NCBI GenBank assembly: GCA_002440945.1
Contig: DJWG01000108.1
Location: 754 to 20,545 of the forward strand
Direction of reading: 5' to 3'
DNA length: 19,792 nucleotides
Source of the DNA: Rhodobacteraceae bacterium UBA6236
GTDB lineage: Bacteria > Pseudomonadota > Alphaproteobacteria > Rhodobacterales > Rhodobacteraceae
The notes under the pieces are model-generated. The model was not told where the DNA came from. It saw nothing but the letters and a program-made list of their open reading frames with translations, and searched no databases. Shown here piece after piece: positions 1-7,118 of the stretch. The translations under genes were made by a program, and so were the position numbers. The first letter of the stretch is position 1. Each line of letters starts with the position of its first letter.

Positions 1-560
1 ATCGGGCCGAAGCCTTCCTGCTTCTGGCCGTTGTAATCGCCCGTCACCTCGTATCCCGCCTGCCGTCCGGCCTCGACAAAGGCGTTGAACAGCGGGTTCG
101 TGCGGGGACCGCGCGTCACATGAAGCGGGCCGTCATGGCCGCGGAACTGCCGGTCCTCGTCCGAACCGTTGCCGCCGTGCCAGGTCTCCATCCGTTTGAA
201 ATAGGGCAGGACGTCGGCATAGGACCAGCCGCTGGCGCCCTGTTCGTCCCAATGGTCGAAGTCGCGGGCGTGGCCGCGCACGAAGACCATGCCGTTGACC
301 GATGAAGACCCGCCGATCACCTTGCCGCGTGGGGTGGCAAGGGTCCGGCCGCCCAGGTGCGGTTCGGGTTCGGACCGGAAGCCCCAGTCGTAGCGCGACA
401 TGTTCATCGGATAGGACAGCGCGGCGGGCATCTGGATGAAGGGCCCGGCATCGGTGCCGCCGTGTTCGATGACGATCACCGAACGCCCCGCCTCCGACAG
501 CCGGTAGGCCATCGCGCAACCGGCACTGCCTGCGCCAACGATCACATAATCCGCTTCCAT
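1..560 (-). CDS. betA: Choline dehydrogenase (BetA), N-terminal part, cut by window edge
   Basis: This GMC-family FAD flavoenzyme oxidises choline to betaine aldehyde, the first step of glycine betaine synthesis. About 186 codons are visible from the ATG at 560, and the C-terminal two thirds lie outside the window. The ADP-binding motif GAGSAG is at residues 9-14 ([10 protein letters not shown]). Further on are [19 protein letters not shown] and HARDFDHW, the GMC signature region of BetA-type enzymes. The ribosome-binding sequence GAAGGGGAG lies just upstream on the minus strand. The gene follows betB after an 81-bp gap with two hairpins, so it is the third cistron of betI-betB-betA. Related GMC dehydrogenases share these N-terminal motifs, but the bet context makes BetA by far the best call. 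Confidence 0.95.
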   Translation of the reverse strand, partial: MEADYVIVGAGSAGCAMAYRLSEAGRSVIVIEHGGTDAGPFIQMPAALSYPMNMSRYDWGFRSEPEPHLGGRTLATPRGKVIGGSSSVNGMVFVRGHARDFDHWDEQGASGWSYADVLPYFKRMETWHGGNGSDEDRQFRGHDGPLHVTRGPRTNPLFNAFVEAGRQAGYEVTGDYNGQKQEGFGP

Positions 561-573
561 GGCGACTCCCCTT

Positions 574-633
574 CGCGCCGCCCAAGGGCGCGTTCCCATC
601 GTTGTTTTCGCTGGGGCGGAGGCCCGGCCTCCG
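574..633 (-). other. Two intercistronic hairpins between betB and betA
   Basis: Two short inverted repeats lie in the betB-betA gap. CGCGCC pairs with GGCGCG at 574-592 (6-bp stem, 7-nt loop). CGGAGGC pairs with GCCTCCG at 617-633 (7-bp stem, 3-nt loop). Neither has a T-tract on the minus strand, so they do not look like full terminators. Intercistronic RNA stems that tune mRNA stability or the betB:betA ratio are the likely role (inference). The first stem sits directly upstream of the betA ribosome-binding site. Confidence 0.5.
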
Positions 634-641
634 TCCGTTGT

Positions 642-2096
642 TCAGTAAGGTGCGTCGATGGGGCCAAGGCCCACATAGACCGATTTCACCTGCGTGTAGT
701 GTTCGACCGCCGCGCGCGAATTCTCGCGGCCAACGCCCGACATCTTCACCCCTCCGAAGGGCGCTTCGACCGGGGTGAGGTTGTAGGCGTTGATCCAGCA
801 GGTGCCTGCCTCCAACCCCGCCACAACGCGGTGCGCGCGGGTCAGGTCGGCGGTGAAGACACCCGCCGCCAGACCGAATTCGGTGGCATTGGCGCGGGCG
901 ATGACCTCGTCTTCCGTTTCGAAATCCAGAACCGCCATCACCGGGCCAAAGACCTCTTCGCGGGCCAGCGTCATGTCGTCGGTGACATCGGCAAAGACGG
1001 TGGGCTGGATGAAGTAGCCATCGTTCGCGCCGGTCCGCGCCCCGCCCGTGACCAGCCGCGCACCCTCGGCGCGGGCGCGGTCGACGTAGCCCAGCACCTT
1101 GTCAAGCTGCGGGGCGGAAACCAGCGGCCCCATCTGCGTCGCCTCATTCAGCGGGTCGCCCAGCACGATGCTTTCGGTCCGTTCCTTCAGGCGCTGAAGG
1201 AAGCGGTCCTTGATGCCCTTCTGGACAAAGACCCGCGTGCCGTTCGAACAGATCTGACCCGAGGAGTAGAAGTTCCCCAGCATCGCGCCACCGATCGCGC
1301 TTTCGACATCGGCGTCGTCGAAGACGATCAGGGGCGATTTGCCGCCCAGTTCCATCGTCACATGCCGCACGCCCTCGGCGGCCAGCGCATAGACCTTGCG
1401 TCCTGTGGGCACCGATCCCGTCAGCGAAACCTTGTCCACCCGAGGATCGCTAACCAGCGCGGCACCCACCGCGCCGCGGCCCTGCACGACGTTGTAAAGC
1501 CCGGCGGGCAGGCCGGCTTCATGCAGGATCTCGGCCAGTTTCAGGGCCGAAAGCGGGGTGGTTTCCGAGGGCTTGAAGACCATCGCGTTACCCAGCGAAA
1601 GGGCAGGCGCGGCCTTCCAGCAGGCGATCTGAATCGGATAGTTCCAGGCGCCGATGCCCACGCAGACGCCCAGAGGTTCACGAATCGTGTAGACGAAATC
1701 CCGCCCCAAAGGCACGGTTTCGCCCGTGACGGTGGGGGCAAGACCGGCGAAATATTCGAGGCTGTCCGCGCCCGAAGCCGCATCCGCCACCAGCGTTTCC
1801 TGCAAGGGCTTGCCGGTATCGAGCGTTTCGAGCACCGAAAGATCGTGGTTTCTCTCACGCAGGATGTCGGCGGCGCGGCGCAGGATGCGGCCGCGTTCCA
1901 CCGGCTTCACCCGTGCCCAATCCGCCTGCGCACGCCGTGCCGAGGCAAGGGCGCGGTCGATGATCGCGGGCGTCGCTTCGTGGAGGCGGGCGATCACCTC
2001 GCCGGTGGCGGGGTGGATCACCTCGATCCCGGCGCCGGCGGCATCCTCGACATAGGCGCCATCGACGAAGTGGCTGGCTTTGGGCTGGGCCTTCAT
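642..2096 (-). CDS. betB: Betaine aldehyde dehydrogenase (BetB)
   Basis: BetB oxidises betaine aldehyde to glycine betaine with NAD(P)+. It completes choline oxidation in the cytoplasm and avoids build-up of the toxic aldehyde. The 484 residues are full length for the family (about 490). Visible aldehyde dehydrogenase hallmarks are the oxyanion Asn152 in GAWNYP, the FKPSE cofactor region near 174-178, the general base Glu249 in MELGGKSP, the catalytic Cys283 in [11 protein letters not shown], and EEVFGPV in the C-terminal half. The start overlaps the betI stop in an ATGA (2093-2096), showing translational coupling to the repressor gene upstream. The sequence alone cannot exclude activity on other aldehydes, but the bet neighbours settle the assignment. 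Confidence 0.96.
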   Translation of the reverse strand: MKAQPKASHFVDGAYVEDAAGAGIEVIHPATGEVIARLHEATPAIIDRALASARRAQADWARVKPVERGRILRRAADILRERNHDLSVLETLDTGKPLQETLVADAASGADSLEYFAGLAPTVTGETVPLGRDFVYTIREPLGVCVGIGAWNYPIQIACWKAAPALSLGNAMVFKPSETTPLSALKLAEILHEAGLPAGLYNVVQGRGAVGAALVSDPRVDKVSLTGSVPTGRKVYALAAEGVRHVTMELGGKSPLIVFDDADVESAIGGAMLGNFYSSGQICSNGTRVFVQKGIKDRFLQRLKERTESIVLGDPLNEATQMGPLVSAPQLDKVLGYVDRARAEGARLVTGGARTGANDGYFIQPTVFADVTDDMTLAREEVFGPVMAVLDFETEDEVIARANATEFGLAAGVFTADLTRAHRVVAGLEAGTCWINAYNLTPVEAPFGGVKMSGVGRENSRAAVEHYTQVKSVYVGLGPIDAPY

Positions 2097-2674
2097 GCGC
2101 CTCTCTCCAGTTCGTTGTTCAGAAAATCGAGCACCATTTCGGCGGCGCGGTTGCGGTCCGGCGTGCCGGATTTCAGCGCTTCACGCAGATAAGCGCCGTC
2201 GATCATGGCGCCCACGCCTTCGGCGATGATGGCGGCGCGGTCGCCCACCAGTGGCCTCAGGTCGTGGACCAGATTTGACCGAAGCCGCGCCTGGTAGATC
2301 TGCAAAAGCCGCATCGCTTCGGGCTTGATCTGGGCCATGACGTAAAAGTTCAGCCAGGCGCCGATCGCCTCGCGCCGGAAGCTGCCGCCCGAGAACGACG
2401 CCCGGATCACTGCCTCCAGTCGCCCCTTCGGCCCGTTCGCAGCCGCCAGCGCGCCCCGCACCTCGGCGCCATAAAGCGTGAGGATGTGGCGCATTGCGGC
2501 CAGGAAAATCTGTTCCTTCGAGCCGAAATAGTGATGCGCAAGCGCAGAGGACATGCCCGCCCGCTTGGCGATCTGGCTCACCGTCACGTCGAGCGATCCG
2601 GTATTGCCGATTTCGGCAATGGTGGCGCGCACCAGTGCAGCCTTGCGGATCGGTTCCATCCCCACCTTCGGCAT
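2093..2674 (-). CDS. betI: TetR-family transcriptional repressor BetI
   Basis: BetI represses choline-oxidation genes and is relieved by choline. The N-terminal helix-turn-helix lies at about residues 20-50 ([28 protein letters not shown]), followed by a helical ligand/dimer domain ending in [12 protein letters not shown]. The N-terminal [11 protein letters not shown] matches BetI proteins, which normally start MPK. I therefore chose the ATG at 2674, which has AGGA eight bases upstream. An in-frame ATG at 2683 would add three residues, but its only Shine-Dalgarno-like bases abut the codon. Length is about 193 residues, usual for BetI. The gene is first in betI-betB-betA and divergent from choX. 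Two TTGA-N4-TCAA dyads in the shared upstream region are its probable operators. Confidence 0.93.
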   Translation of the reverse strand: MPKVGMEPIRKAALVRATIAEIGNTGSLDVTVSQIAKRAGMSSALAHHYFGSKEQIFLAAMRHILTLYGAEVRGALAAANGPKGRLEAVIRASFSGGSFRREAIGAWLNFYVMAQIKPEAMRLLQIYQARLRSNLVHDLRPLVGDRAAIIAEGVGAMIDGAYLREALKSGTPDRNRAAEMVLDFLNNELERGA

Positions 2675-2703
2675 CCAGCCCATCCTGTCGCTTTGGATCT
2701 GAG

Positions 2704-2733
2704 CGGATACTCAAACTGTAATTGACTCGTCAA
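2704..2733 (-). promoter_or_regulatory. Possible betIBA promoter
   Basis: Reading the minus strand, TTGACG (2733-2728; 5 of 6 to the -35 consensus) is followed after 18 bp by TATCCG (2709-2704; 3 of 6 to the -10). The -10 is weak and the call tentative. The -35 lies inside the first palindrome (2721-2734), which would suit an autorepressed promoter. Confidence 0.35.
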
Positions 2734-2734
2734 T
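2721..2734. promoter_or_regulatory. Candidate BetI operator 1
   Basis: ATTGACTCGTCAAT is a dyad with perfect 6-bp arms (ATTGAC/GTCAAT) around a 2-bp centre. It is the core of a 21-bp element that recurs at 2912-2932 with one mismatch. ATTGA...TCAAT half-sites resemble my recollection of BetI boxes in other proteobacteria. The position, 47 bp or more upstream of betI and overlapping its possible -35, fits autorepression. Binding itself is inferred. Confidence 0.65.
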
Positions 2735-2823
2735 CAAGAAAAAAATTGAATGGGGCTTCACGAAGTCGCGCTTTTCTCGCAACTCGTTCTGGTTATTGGC
2801 CTTTGCCCCCGTCGCAGACCTGG

Positions 2824-2836
2824 GATAGGCTCTATC
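2824..2836. repeat. Short palindrome in the betI-choX intergenic region
   Basis: GATAG-GCT-CTATC is a perfect 5-bp inverted repeat with a 3-bp centre, midway between the two BetI-type dyads. It could be a binding site for another regulator or chance; nothing else supports a role. Confidence 0.25.
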
Positions 2837-2885
2837 GATCCCGGTGCGTGATGGCCCGGGCAGTGTGCGGGCTGCAAAAAAAATC

Positions 2886-2914
2886 TTGCCAGACCCGATC
2901 AATGGAAGTTTATT
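2886..2914 (+). promoter_or_regulatory. Candidate choXWV promoter
   Basis: TTGCCA (2886-2891; 5 of 6 to TTGACA) is followed by exactly 17 bp and TTTATT (2909-2914; 4 of 6 to TATAAT). The predicted start site falls near 2921, inside the second BetI-type dyad and about 25 bp upstream of the choX ATG. Repressor bound there would block transcription initiation. Confidence 0.55.
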
Positions 2915-2925
2915 GACTCATCAAT
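2912..2925. promoter_or_regulatory. Candidate BetI operator 2
   Basis: ATTGACTCATCAAT has 5-bp arms (ATTGA/TCAAT) with one further mismatched pair. It is the second copy of the element at 2721-2734, in the same orientation 191 bp away. The identity runs on through CAAGAAA to 2932, giving 20 of 21 identical positions. It overlaps the last bases of the choX -10 and the expected start site. Confidence 0.65.
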
Positions 2926-2945
2926 CAAGAAACGGGGAGACGAAA

Positions 2946-3872
2946 ATGGCCATACGTTCCATTTTGCTGGGAACTGCCGTTGCGCTGCTGACCACGCCGG
3001 TCCTTGGCGCGGGGTGCGACAAGATCGTGTTTTCGGATGTGGGCTGGACCGACATCACGGCGACCACCGCGGCGACGACGCTGGTGCTTGAGGCGCTGGG
3101 ATACCAAACCGAAACCAAGGTCCTGTCGGTGCCGGTGACCTATGAGGGCCTCGCCTCGGGCGATATCGACGTGTTCCTGGGCAACTGGATGCCGACGATG
3201 GAATCGAACATCGCGCCTTACCGCGAAGCGAAAACCGTCGACACCGTGCGCGTGAACCTGGAAGGCGCGAAATACACGCTCGCCACCAATGCCAAGGGCG
3301 CCGAAGTCGGCATCGCCGATTTCAAGGACATCGCGCCGCACGCCAAGGATCTGGACGGCAAGATCTACGGGATCGAGGCCGGCAATGACGGCAACAAGGT
3401 GATCCTCGACATGATCGGCAAGGATGCCTTCGGCCTGAAGGATGTCGAGCTGGTCGAAAGCTCGGAACAGGGGATGCTGGCGGAAGTGCAGCGCGCAGAC
3501 AAGGACGGCAAGCCGATCGTCTTCCTGGGCTGGGAACCCCACCCGATGAACGCCAACTTCAAGATGACCTATCTTTCGGGCGGCGATGAGTTCTTCGGCC
3601 CGAACTACGGCGGCGCGACGGTGTCGACCAACACCCGTGCGGGCTATGTCGCGGAATGCCCGAATACCGGCAAGCTGTTGCAGAACCTGGTCTTCACCCT
3701 GCCGATGGAAAACGAGATCATGGGCGCGATCCTGAATGACGGCACCGACCCGCGCGACGCCGCGAAAGCCTGGCTTGCCGCGCACCCGGACGTCGTCACG
3801 CCGTGGCTCGAAGGGGTTACCACCAAGGATGGCGGCGACGCCAAGGCTGCCGTGGAGGCGGCGCTGAAGTAA
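2946..3872 (+). CDS. choX: Choline ABC transporter, periplasmic substrate-binding protein ChoX
   Basis: ChoX captures choline in the periplasm and delivers it to ChoW/ChoV. The 308-residue protein has a Sec signal peptide (about residues 1-22, SILLGTAVALLTTPVLGA). The aromatic box residues that cage the trimethylammonium group in Sinorhizobium meliloti ChoX (from memory W43, W90, Y119, W205, with D45 and N156) all appear here at a constant offset of nine: Trp34, Trp81, Tyr110, Trp196, Asp36 and Asn147. Cys24 and Cys238 could form a disulfide. I chose the ATG at 2946, preceded by GGGGAG, because upstream in-frame sequence is promoter/operator DNA and the signal peptide starts here. It is the first gene of choXWV, divergent from betI. 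The conserved cage argues for choline over betaine or proline. Confidence 0.95.
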   Translation: MAIRSILLGTAVALLTTPVLGAGCDKIVFSDVGWTDITATTAATTLVLEALGYQTETKVLSVPVTYEGLASGDIDVFLGNWMPTMESNIAPYREAKTVDTVRVNLEGAKYTLATNAKGAEVGIADFKDIAPHAKDLDGKIYGIEAGNDGNKVILDMIGKDAFGLKDVELVESSEQGMLAEVQRADKDGKPIVFLGWEPHPMNANFKMTYLSGGDEFFGPNYGGATVSTNTRAGYVAECPNTGKLLQNLVFTLPMENEIMGAILNDGTDPRDAAKAWLAAHPDVVTPWLEGVTTKDGGDAKAAVEAALK

Positions 3873-3881
3873 GCAGATTCC

Positions 3882-3909
3882 AAAGCCCCGGGCCATTCCC
3901 CGGGGCTTT
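3882..3909 (+). terminator. Stem-loop between choX and choW (partial terminator / mRNA stabiliser)
   Basis: AAAGCCCCGG (3882-3891) pairs perfectly with CCGGGGCTTT (3900-3909), extendable to 11 bp, with a loop of about 6 nt. Only a poor T-run (GATCTTT) follows, and choW begins 24 bp downstream in the same direction. This is the usual arrangement in ABC importer operons where a hairpin behind the binding-protein gene raises its dose over the permease. Partial termination or 3'-end protection is inferred. Confidence 0.75.
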
Positions 3910-3933
3910 GATCTTTCCGGCGCAGGGGGAGCG

Positions 3934-4767
3934 ATGGACTGGCTGACGGGGTACAAGGTTCCGGTCGGAGCCTGGGCGAAGATGGTTTTCGACTGGATGA
4001 AAGCCAACCTGAGCCCGCTATTCGACGCGATTTCGGGGGTGATGGAGGGGTTGATCGGCGGGATCCTCTGGATCTTGCAGGCGCCGCCCGCGCTGGCCGT
4101 TGTGGCGGTGTTCGTGGTGCTGACCTGGATCTTGCAGCGTGATTGGAGGGTCGCGCTGGGGGTGCTGGTCGGGTTCCTGTTTGTCATCAACCAGGGCTAC
4201 TGGAAGGAAACCACCGAAAGCCTGACGCTGATCCTTGCGTCCTGCGTGGTCTGCATGGCCGCCGGGGTGCCGATCGGCATCGCCTGCGCGCACCGGCCCC
4301 GGCTTTATACCGCCGTCTCGCCGATCCTTGACCTGATGCAGACCTTGCCGACCTTCGTCTACCTGATTCCGGCCATCGTCTTCTTCGGCCTTGGCATGGT
4401 GCCCGGCCTTCTGGCGACGGTGATCTTCGTGCTGCCCGCGCCGATCCGGCTGACGCAGCTGGGCGTCGCCTCGACCCCCATCGCGCTTCTGGAAGCGGCG
4501 ACGGCCTTCGGCGCCACGCCGCGCCAGCGGCTCTGGAAGGTCGAACTGCCCTGGGCGCTGCCGCAGATCATGACGGGCCTCAACCAGACGATCATGCTGT
4601 CTCTGTCGATGGTGGTCATCTCGGCCATGGTCGGCGCGAACGGCCTTGGCATCCCGGTCATGCGGGCGTTGCAATCGGTGAACGCCGCCAAGGGCTTTGA
4701 ATCGGGCTTCGTCATCGTTGTCGTGGCCATCATTCTGGACCGTATGCTGCGGCGCGAGGTGAAGTGA
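3934..4767 (+). CDS. choW: Choline ABC transporter permease ChoW
   Basis: This inner-membrane permease of the ProW/OpuAB type forms the choline channel, presumably as a homodimer. The 277 residues are hydrophobic, with several membrane segments (about 45-70, 75-90, 95-115, 130-170, 215-235 and 255-272). The EAA loop that docks on the ATPase is visible as LLEAATAFGATPRQRLWKVE (about residues 187-206), followed by LPWALPQIM. The ATG at 3934 has GGGGGAG just upstream. The gene lies 61 bp after choX, separated by the stem-loop, and its TGA overlaps the choV ATG. Confidence 0.93.
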   Translation: MDWLTGYKVPVGAWAKMVFDWMKANLSPLFDAISGVMEGLIGGILWILQAPPALAVVAVFVVLTWILQRDWRVALGVLVGFLFVINQGYWKETTESLTLILASCVVCMAAGVPIGIACAHRPRLYTAVSPILDLMQTLPTFVYLIPAIVFFGLGMVPGLLATVIFVLPAPIRLTQLGVASTPIALLEAATAFGATPRQRLWKVELPWALPQIMTGLNQTIMLSLSMVVISAMVGANGLGIPVMRALQSVNAAKGFESGFVIVVVAIILDRMLRREVK

Positions 4768-5789
4768 TGACGACCGCTGTCGAATTTGACCGGGTGTCGA
4801 TCGTTTTCGGGGAACAGCCCGAACGGGCGCTGCCCCTGATGGACCAGGGCCTGTCCCGGGGCGAGATCCAGGCCCAGACCGGCCAGATCCTGGGTGTCCA
4901 CGATTGCAGCCTGTCGGTGGCCGAAGGCGAGATCCTGGTGTTGATGGGCCTGTCGGGGTCTGGCAAATCCACGCTTCTGCGCGGGGTCAATGCGCTGAAC
5001 CCGGTTGTCAGGGGCGATGTGCGGGTCTGGGACGGGGCGAAGATGCAGTCGGTCACCAAGGCCGATCCGGCAACGCTGCGCAAACTGCGGCTGAGCCGCA
5101 TCGCCATGGTGTTCCAGCAATTCGGCCTTCTGCCCTGGCGGACGGTGCGCGACAACGTGGGCCTGGGGCTGGAGCTTGCCGGCCAGACGCCCGAACAGCG
5201 CCGCGCCAAGGTCGACCAGCAGCTTGAACTGGTGAACCTGACGCAATGGGCCGACCGCAAGGTGGGCGAGCTTTCGGGCGGGATGCAGCAGCGCGTGGGG
5301 CTTGCGCGGGCTTTCGCCACCGATGCGCCGATCCTTCTGATGGACGAACCCTTCAGCGCGCTCGACCCGCTGATCCGGGCACGGCTTCAGGATGAGCTGC
5401 TGGAGCTGCAATCCAAGCTCAAGCGCACCATCGTCTTCGTGAGCCATGACCTGGACGAGGCCTTCAAGCTGGGCAACCGGATCGCACTGATGGAAGGCGG
5501 GCGGATCGTGCAATGCGGCACCGCGCGCGACATCATCGCGCGGCCTGCCTCGGGCTATGTGGCGGATTTCGTCGAACACATGAACCCGCTGGGCGTGCTG
5601 AAGGCCAATGACATCGTGCTGCCGGGGCCGCTGAACGGCGCGCCGGTGATCGAAGGCGAAACCCCGGTCCGTCAGGTGATGACGCGGCTGATGGAGGTTC
5701 CGGCGCTGACCGTGACCGAAAAGGGCTCTGCTGTCGGGCATGTGACGCGGGAAAGCGTTTTCGCGCGGCTTCTGAACCCCAGGGGATAA
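4767..5789 (+). CDS. choV: Choline ABC transporter ATP-binding protein ChoV
   Basis: This cytoplasmic ATPase of the ProV/OpuAA type powers choline import. In the 340-residue reading, Walker A is GLSGSGKST at residues 61-69. Further along are the Q-loop region (VFQQFGLLPW), the signature LSGGMQQRVGLARA, Walker B (ILLMDEPFSALDP) and the H-loop (FVSHDLDEAF). The long N-terminal extension before Walker A (ALPLMDQGLSRGEIQAQTG) is typical of ProV-type ATPases. The C-terminal tail after about residue 270 holds only one degenerate CBS-like stretch (VRQVMTRLM...LTVTEKGSAVGHVTRESVF). The start is the ATG of a TGATG overlap with choW; a GTG one codon earlier (4764) is also possible. The gene converges on lldD with only 12 bp between stops. 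Confidence 0.94.
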   Translation: MTTAVEFDRVSIVFGEQPERALPLMDQGLSRGEIQAQTGQILGVHDCSLSVAEGEILVLMGLSGSGKSTLLRGVNALNPVVRGDVRVWDGAKMQSVTKADPATLRKLRLSRIAMVFQQFGLLPWRTVRDNVGLGLELAGQTPEQRRAKVDQQLELVNLTQWADRKVGELSGGMQQRVGLARAFATDAPILLMDEPFSALDPLIRARLQDELLELQSKLKRTIVFVSHDLDEAFKLGNRIALMEGGRIVQCGTARDIIARPASGYVADFVEHMNPLGVLKANDIVLPGPLNGAPVIEGETPVRQVMTRLMEVPALTVTEKGSAVGHVTRESVFARLLNPRG

Positions 5790-5801
5790 GGGCAGGGCGG
5801 C

Positions 5802-6965
5802 CTAATCATAGGCGTCGAAGAACCCCTTCGGCACCAGAAGATTGTGCCGCCCCAGGTTTTGCGCATCGCGTTCGCCGCAAAGCGCCATGGTCAGGTCCAG
5901 TTCCTTGTGCAGGATCTCAAGCGCCCGGGTGACGCCCGGGCCGCCCATCGCGCCGAGCCCGTAGATATAGGCGCGGCCGATCATCGTGCCCCTGGCCCCC
6001 AGCGCCAGCGCCTTCAGCACGTCCTGCCCTGACCGGATTCCGCTGTCGAGCCAGACTTCGGTGCGGTCGCCCACCGCCGCGACGATCCGGGGCAGCATCC
6101 GTATCGAGGACAGCGCGCCGTCCAGCTGTCGCCCGCCGTGGTTCGACACGATGATCGCATCGGCGCCGAAATCGGCGGCGCGGCGGGCGTCGTCGGGATC
6201 GAGGATGCCTTTCAGGATCAGCTTGCCGCCCCACATGTCGCGGATGGCGGCGATCTTGTCCCAGTCGAGCTTCGGATCGAACTGCTCGGCCGTCCAGGAC
6301 ATGAGCGATCGGGTGTCTGCCACACCCTTGGCATGGCCGACGATATTGCCGAAGGCTCGCCGCCGGGTGCCGAGCATCCGCAGGCCCCAGCCCCATTTGG
6401 TGGACAGGTTGAGCATCGTGGGCAGCGTGAGTTTCGGCGGCGCCGAAAGGCCGTTCTTCAGATCCTTGTGCCGCTGTCCAAGGATCTGGAGGTCGAGCGT
6501 CAGCACCAGCGCCGAACACTTCGCCTTCTTGGCGCGGTCGATGATCGCCGCCAGGAAATCCTTGTCGCGCATGACGTAAAGCTGGAACCAGAAGGGGCGC
6601 GAAACATGGGCGGCAACGTCTTCGATCGAACAGATCGACATGGTCGAAAGCGTATAGGGCACACCAAAGGCCTCGGCCGCGCGAGCGGCGTGGATTTCGC
6701 CATCGGCCCAGTTCATTCCGCCGATGCCGACCGGCGCCAGCGCCACCGGCATTGCGACCGGCTGGCCGATCATCGTGCTGGCGGTTGTCCGCCCCTCCAT
6801 GTCCACGGCGACCTTCTGGCGCAGGCGGATCCGGGCGAAATCGGTTGTGTTGTCGCGGAAGGTCTGTTCGGTCCAGCTGCCGCTTTCGCAGTAGTCGTAG
6901 AACATTTTCGGCGCGCGGCGGCGATACAGACGGCGCAGGTCGTCGATGGTAGTGATGACGGGCAT
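5802..6965 (-). CDS. lldD: FMN-dependent L-lactate dehydrogenase / alpha-hydroxy-acid dehydrogenase
   Basis: LldD-type enzymes are membrane-associated TIM-barrel flavoproteins that oxidise L-lactate to pyruvate and pass electrons to quinone. The 387 residues match the family length (about 380-396). Conserved FMN/active-site positions are visible: Tyr25 (FYDYCESGS), APVGIGGM at 77-84, Tyr130 (WFQLYVMRD), Asp158 (LTLDLQ), Arg165, Lys252 (LILKGILDP), and the catalytic base His276 in SNHGGRQLDG. DSGIRSG and IGRAYIYGL provide phosphate contacts. The ATG at 6965 has GGGGGGAAGG upstream; the open frame continues further but without family similarity. It is a single gene, convergent with choV and divergent from prmA. 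Other 2-hydroxy acids (glycolate, mandelate-type) are possible, but the overall match to E. coli LldD is close. Confidence 0.88.
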   Translation of the reverse strand: MPVITTIDDLRRLYRRRAPKMFYDYCESGSWTEQTFRDNTTDFARIRLRQKVAVDMEGRTTASTMIGQPVAMPVALAPVGIGGMNWADGEIHAARAAEAFGVPYTLSTMSICSIEDVAAHVSRPFWFQLYVMRDKDFLAAIIDRAKKAKCSALVLTLDLQILGQRHKDLKNGLSAPPKLTLPTMLNLSTKWGWGLRMLGTRRRAFGNIVGHAKGVADTRSLMSWTAEQFDPKLDWDKIAAIRDMWGGKLILKGILDPDDARRAADFGADAIIVSNHGGRQLDGALSSIRMLPRIVAAVGDRTEVWLDSGIRSGQDVLKALALGARGTMIGRAYIYGLGAMGGPGVTRALEILHKELDLTMALCGERDAQNLGRHNLLVPKGFFDAYD

Positions 6966-7118
6966 GGACCTTCCCCCCTGGTCGTGGAACCCTTGGTAAG
7001 CGCCGGAGGGGCGCGGCGCAACGTCGCCGTCGCCCCGGCGCGGGCGGCTTTCGCCTTGCGCTTCGACCCGCGCTTGTCTATCGCGCCCGCCAACTGCGGC
7101 GATCCTGGGGGACATGCC

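Noticed and set aside
357..2192. Long open frame on the plus strand opposite betA, betB and betI
   Set aside because: It is antisense to intact, clearly recognised genes, has low-complexity Arg/His/Gly-rich translation, and no ribosome-binding site or family character. High GC content with codon position bias makes such frames common.
2925..4190. Long minus-strand open frame opposite choX and the start of choW
   Set aside because: It lies antisense to choX, spans the operator region, and its translation has no recognisable motif.
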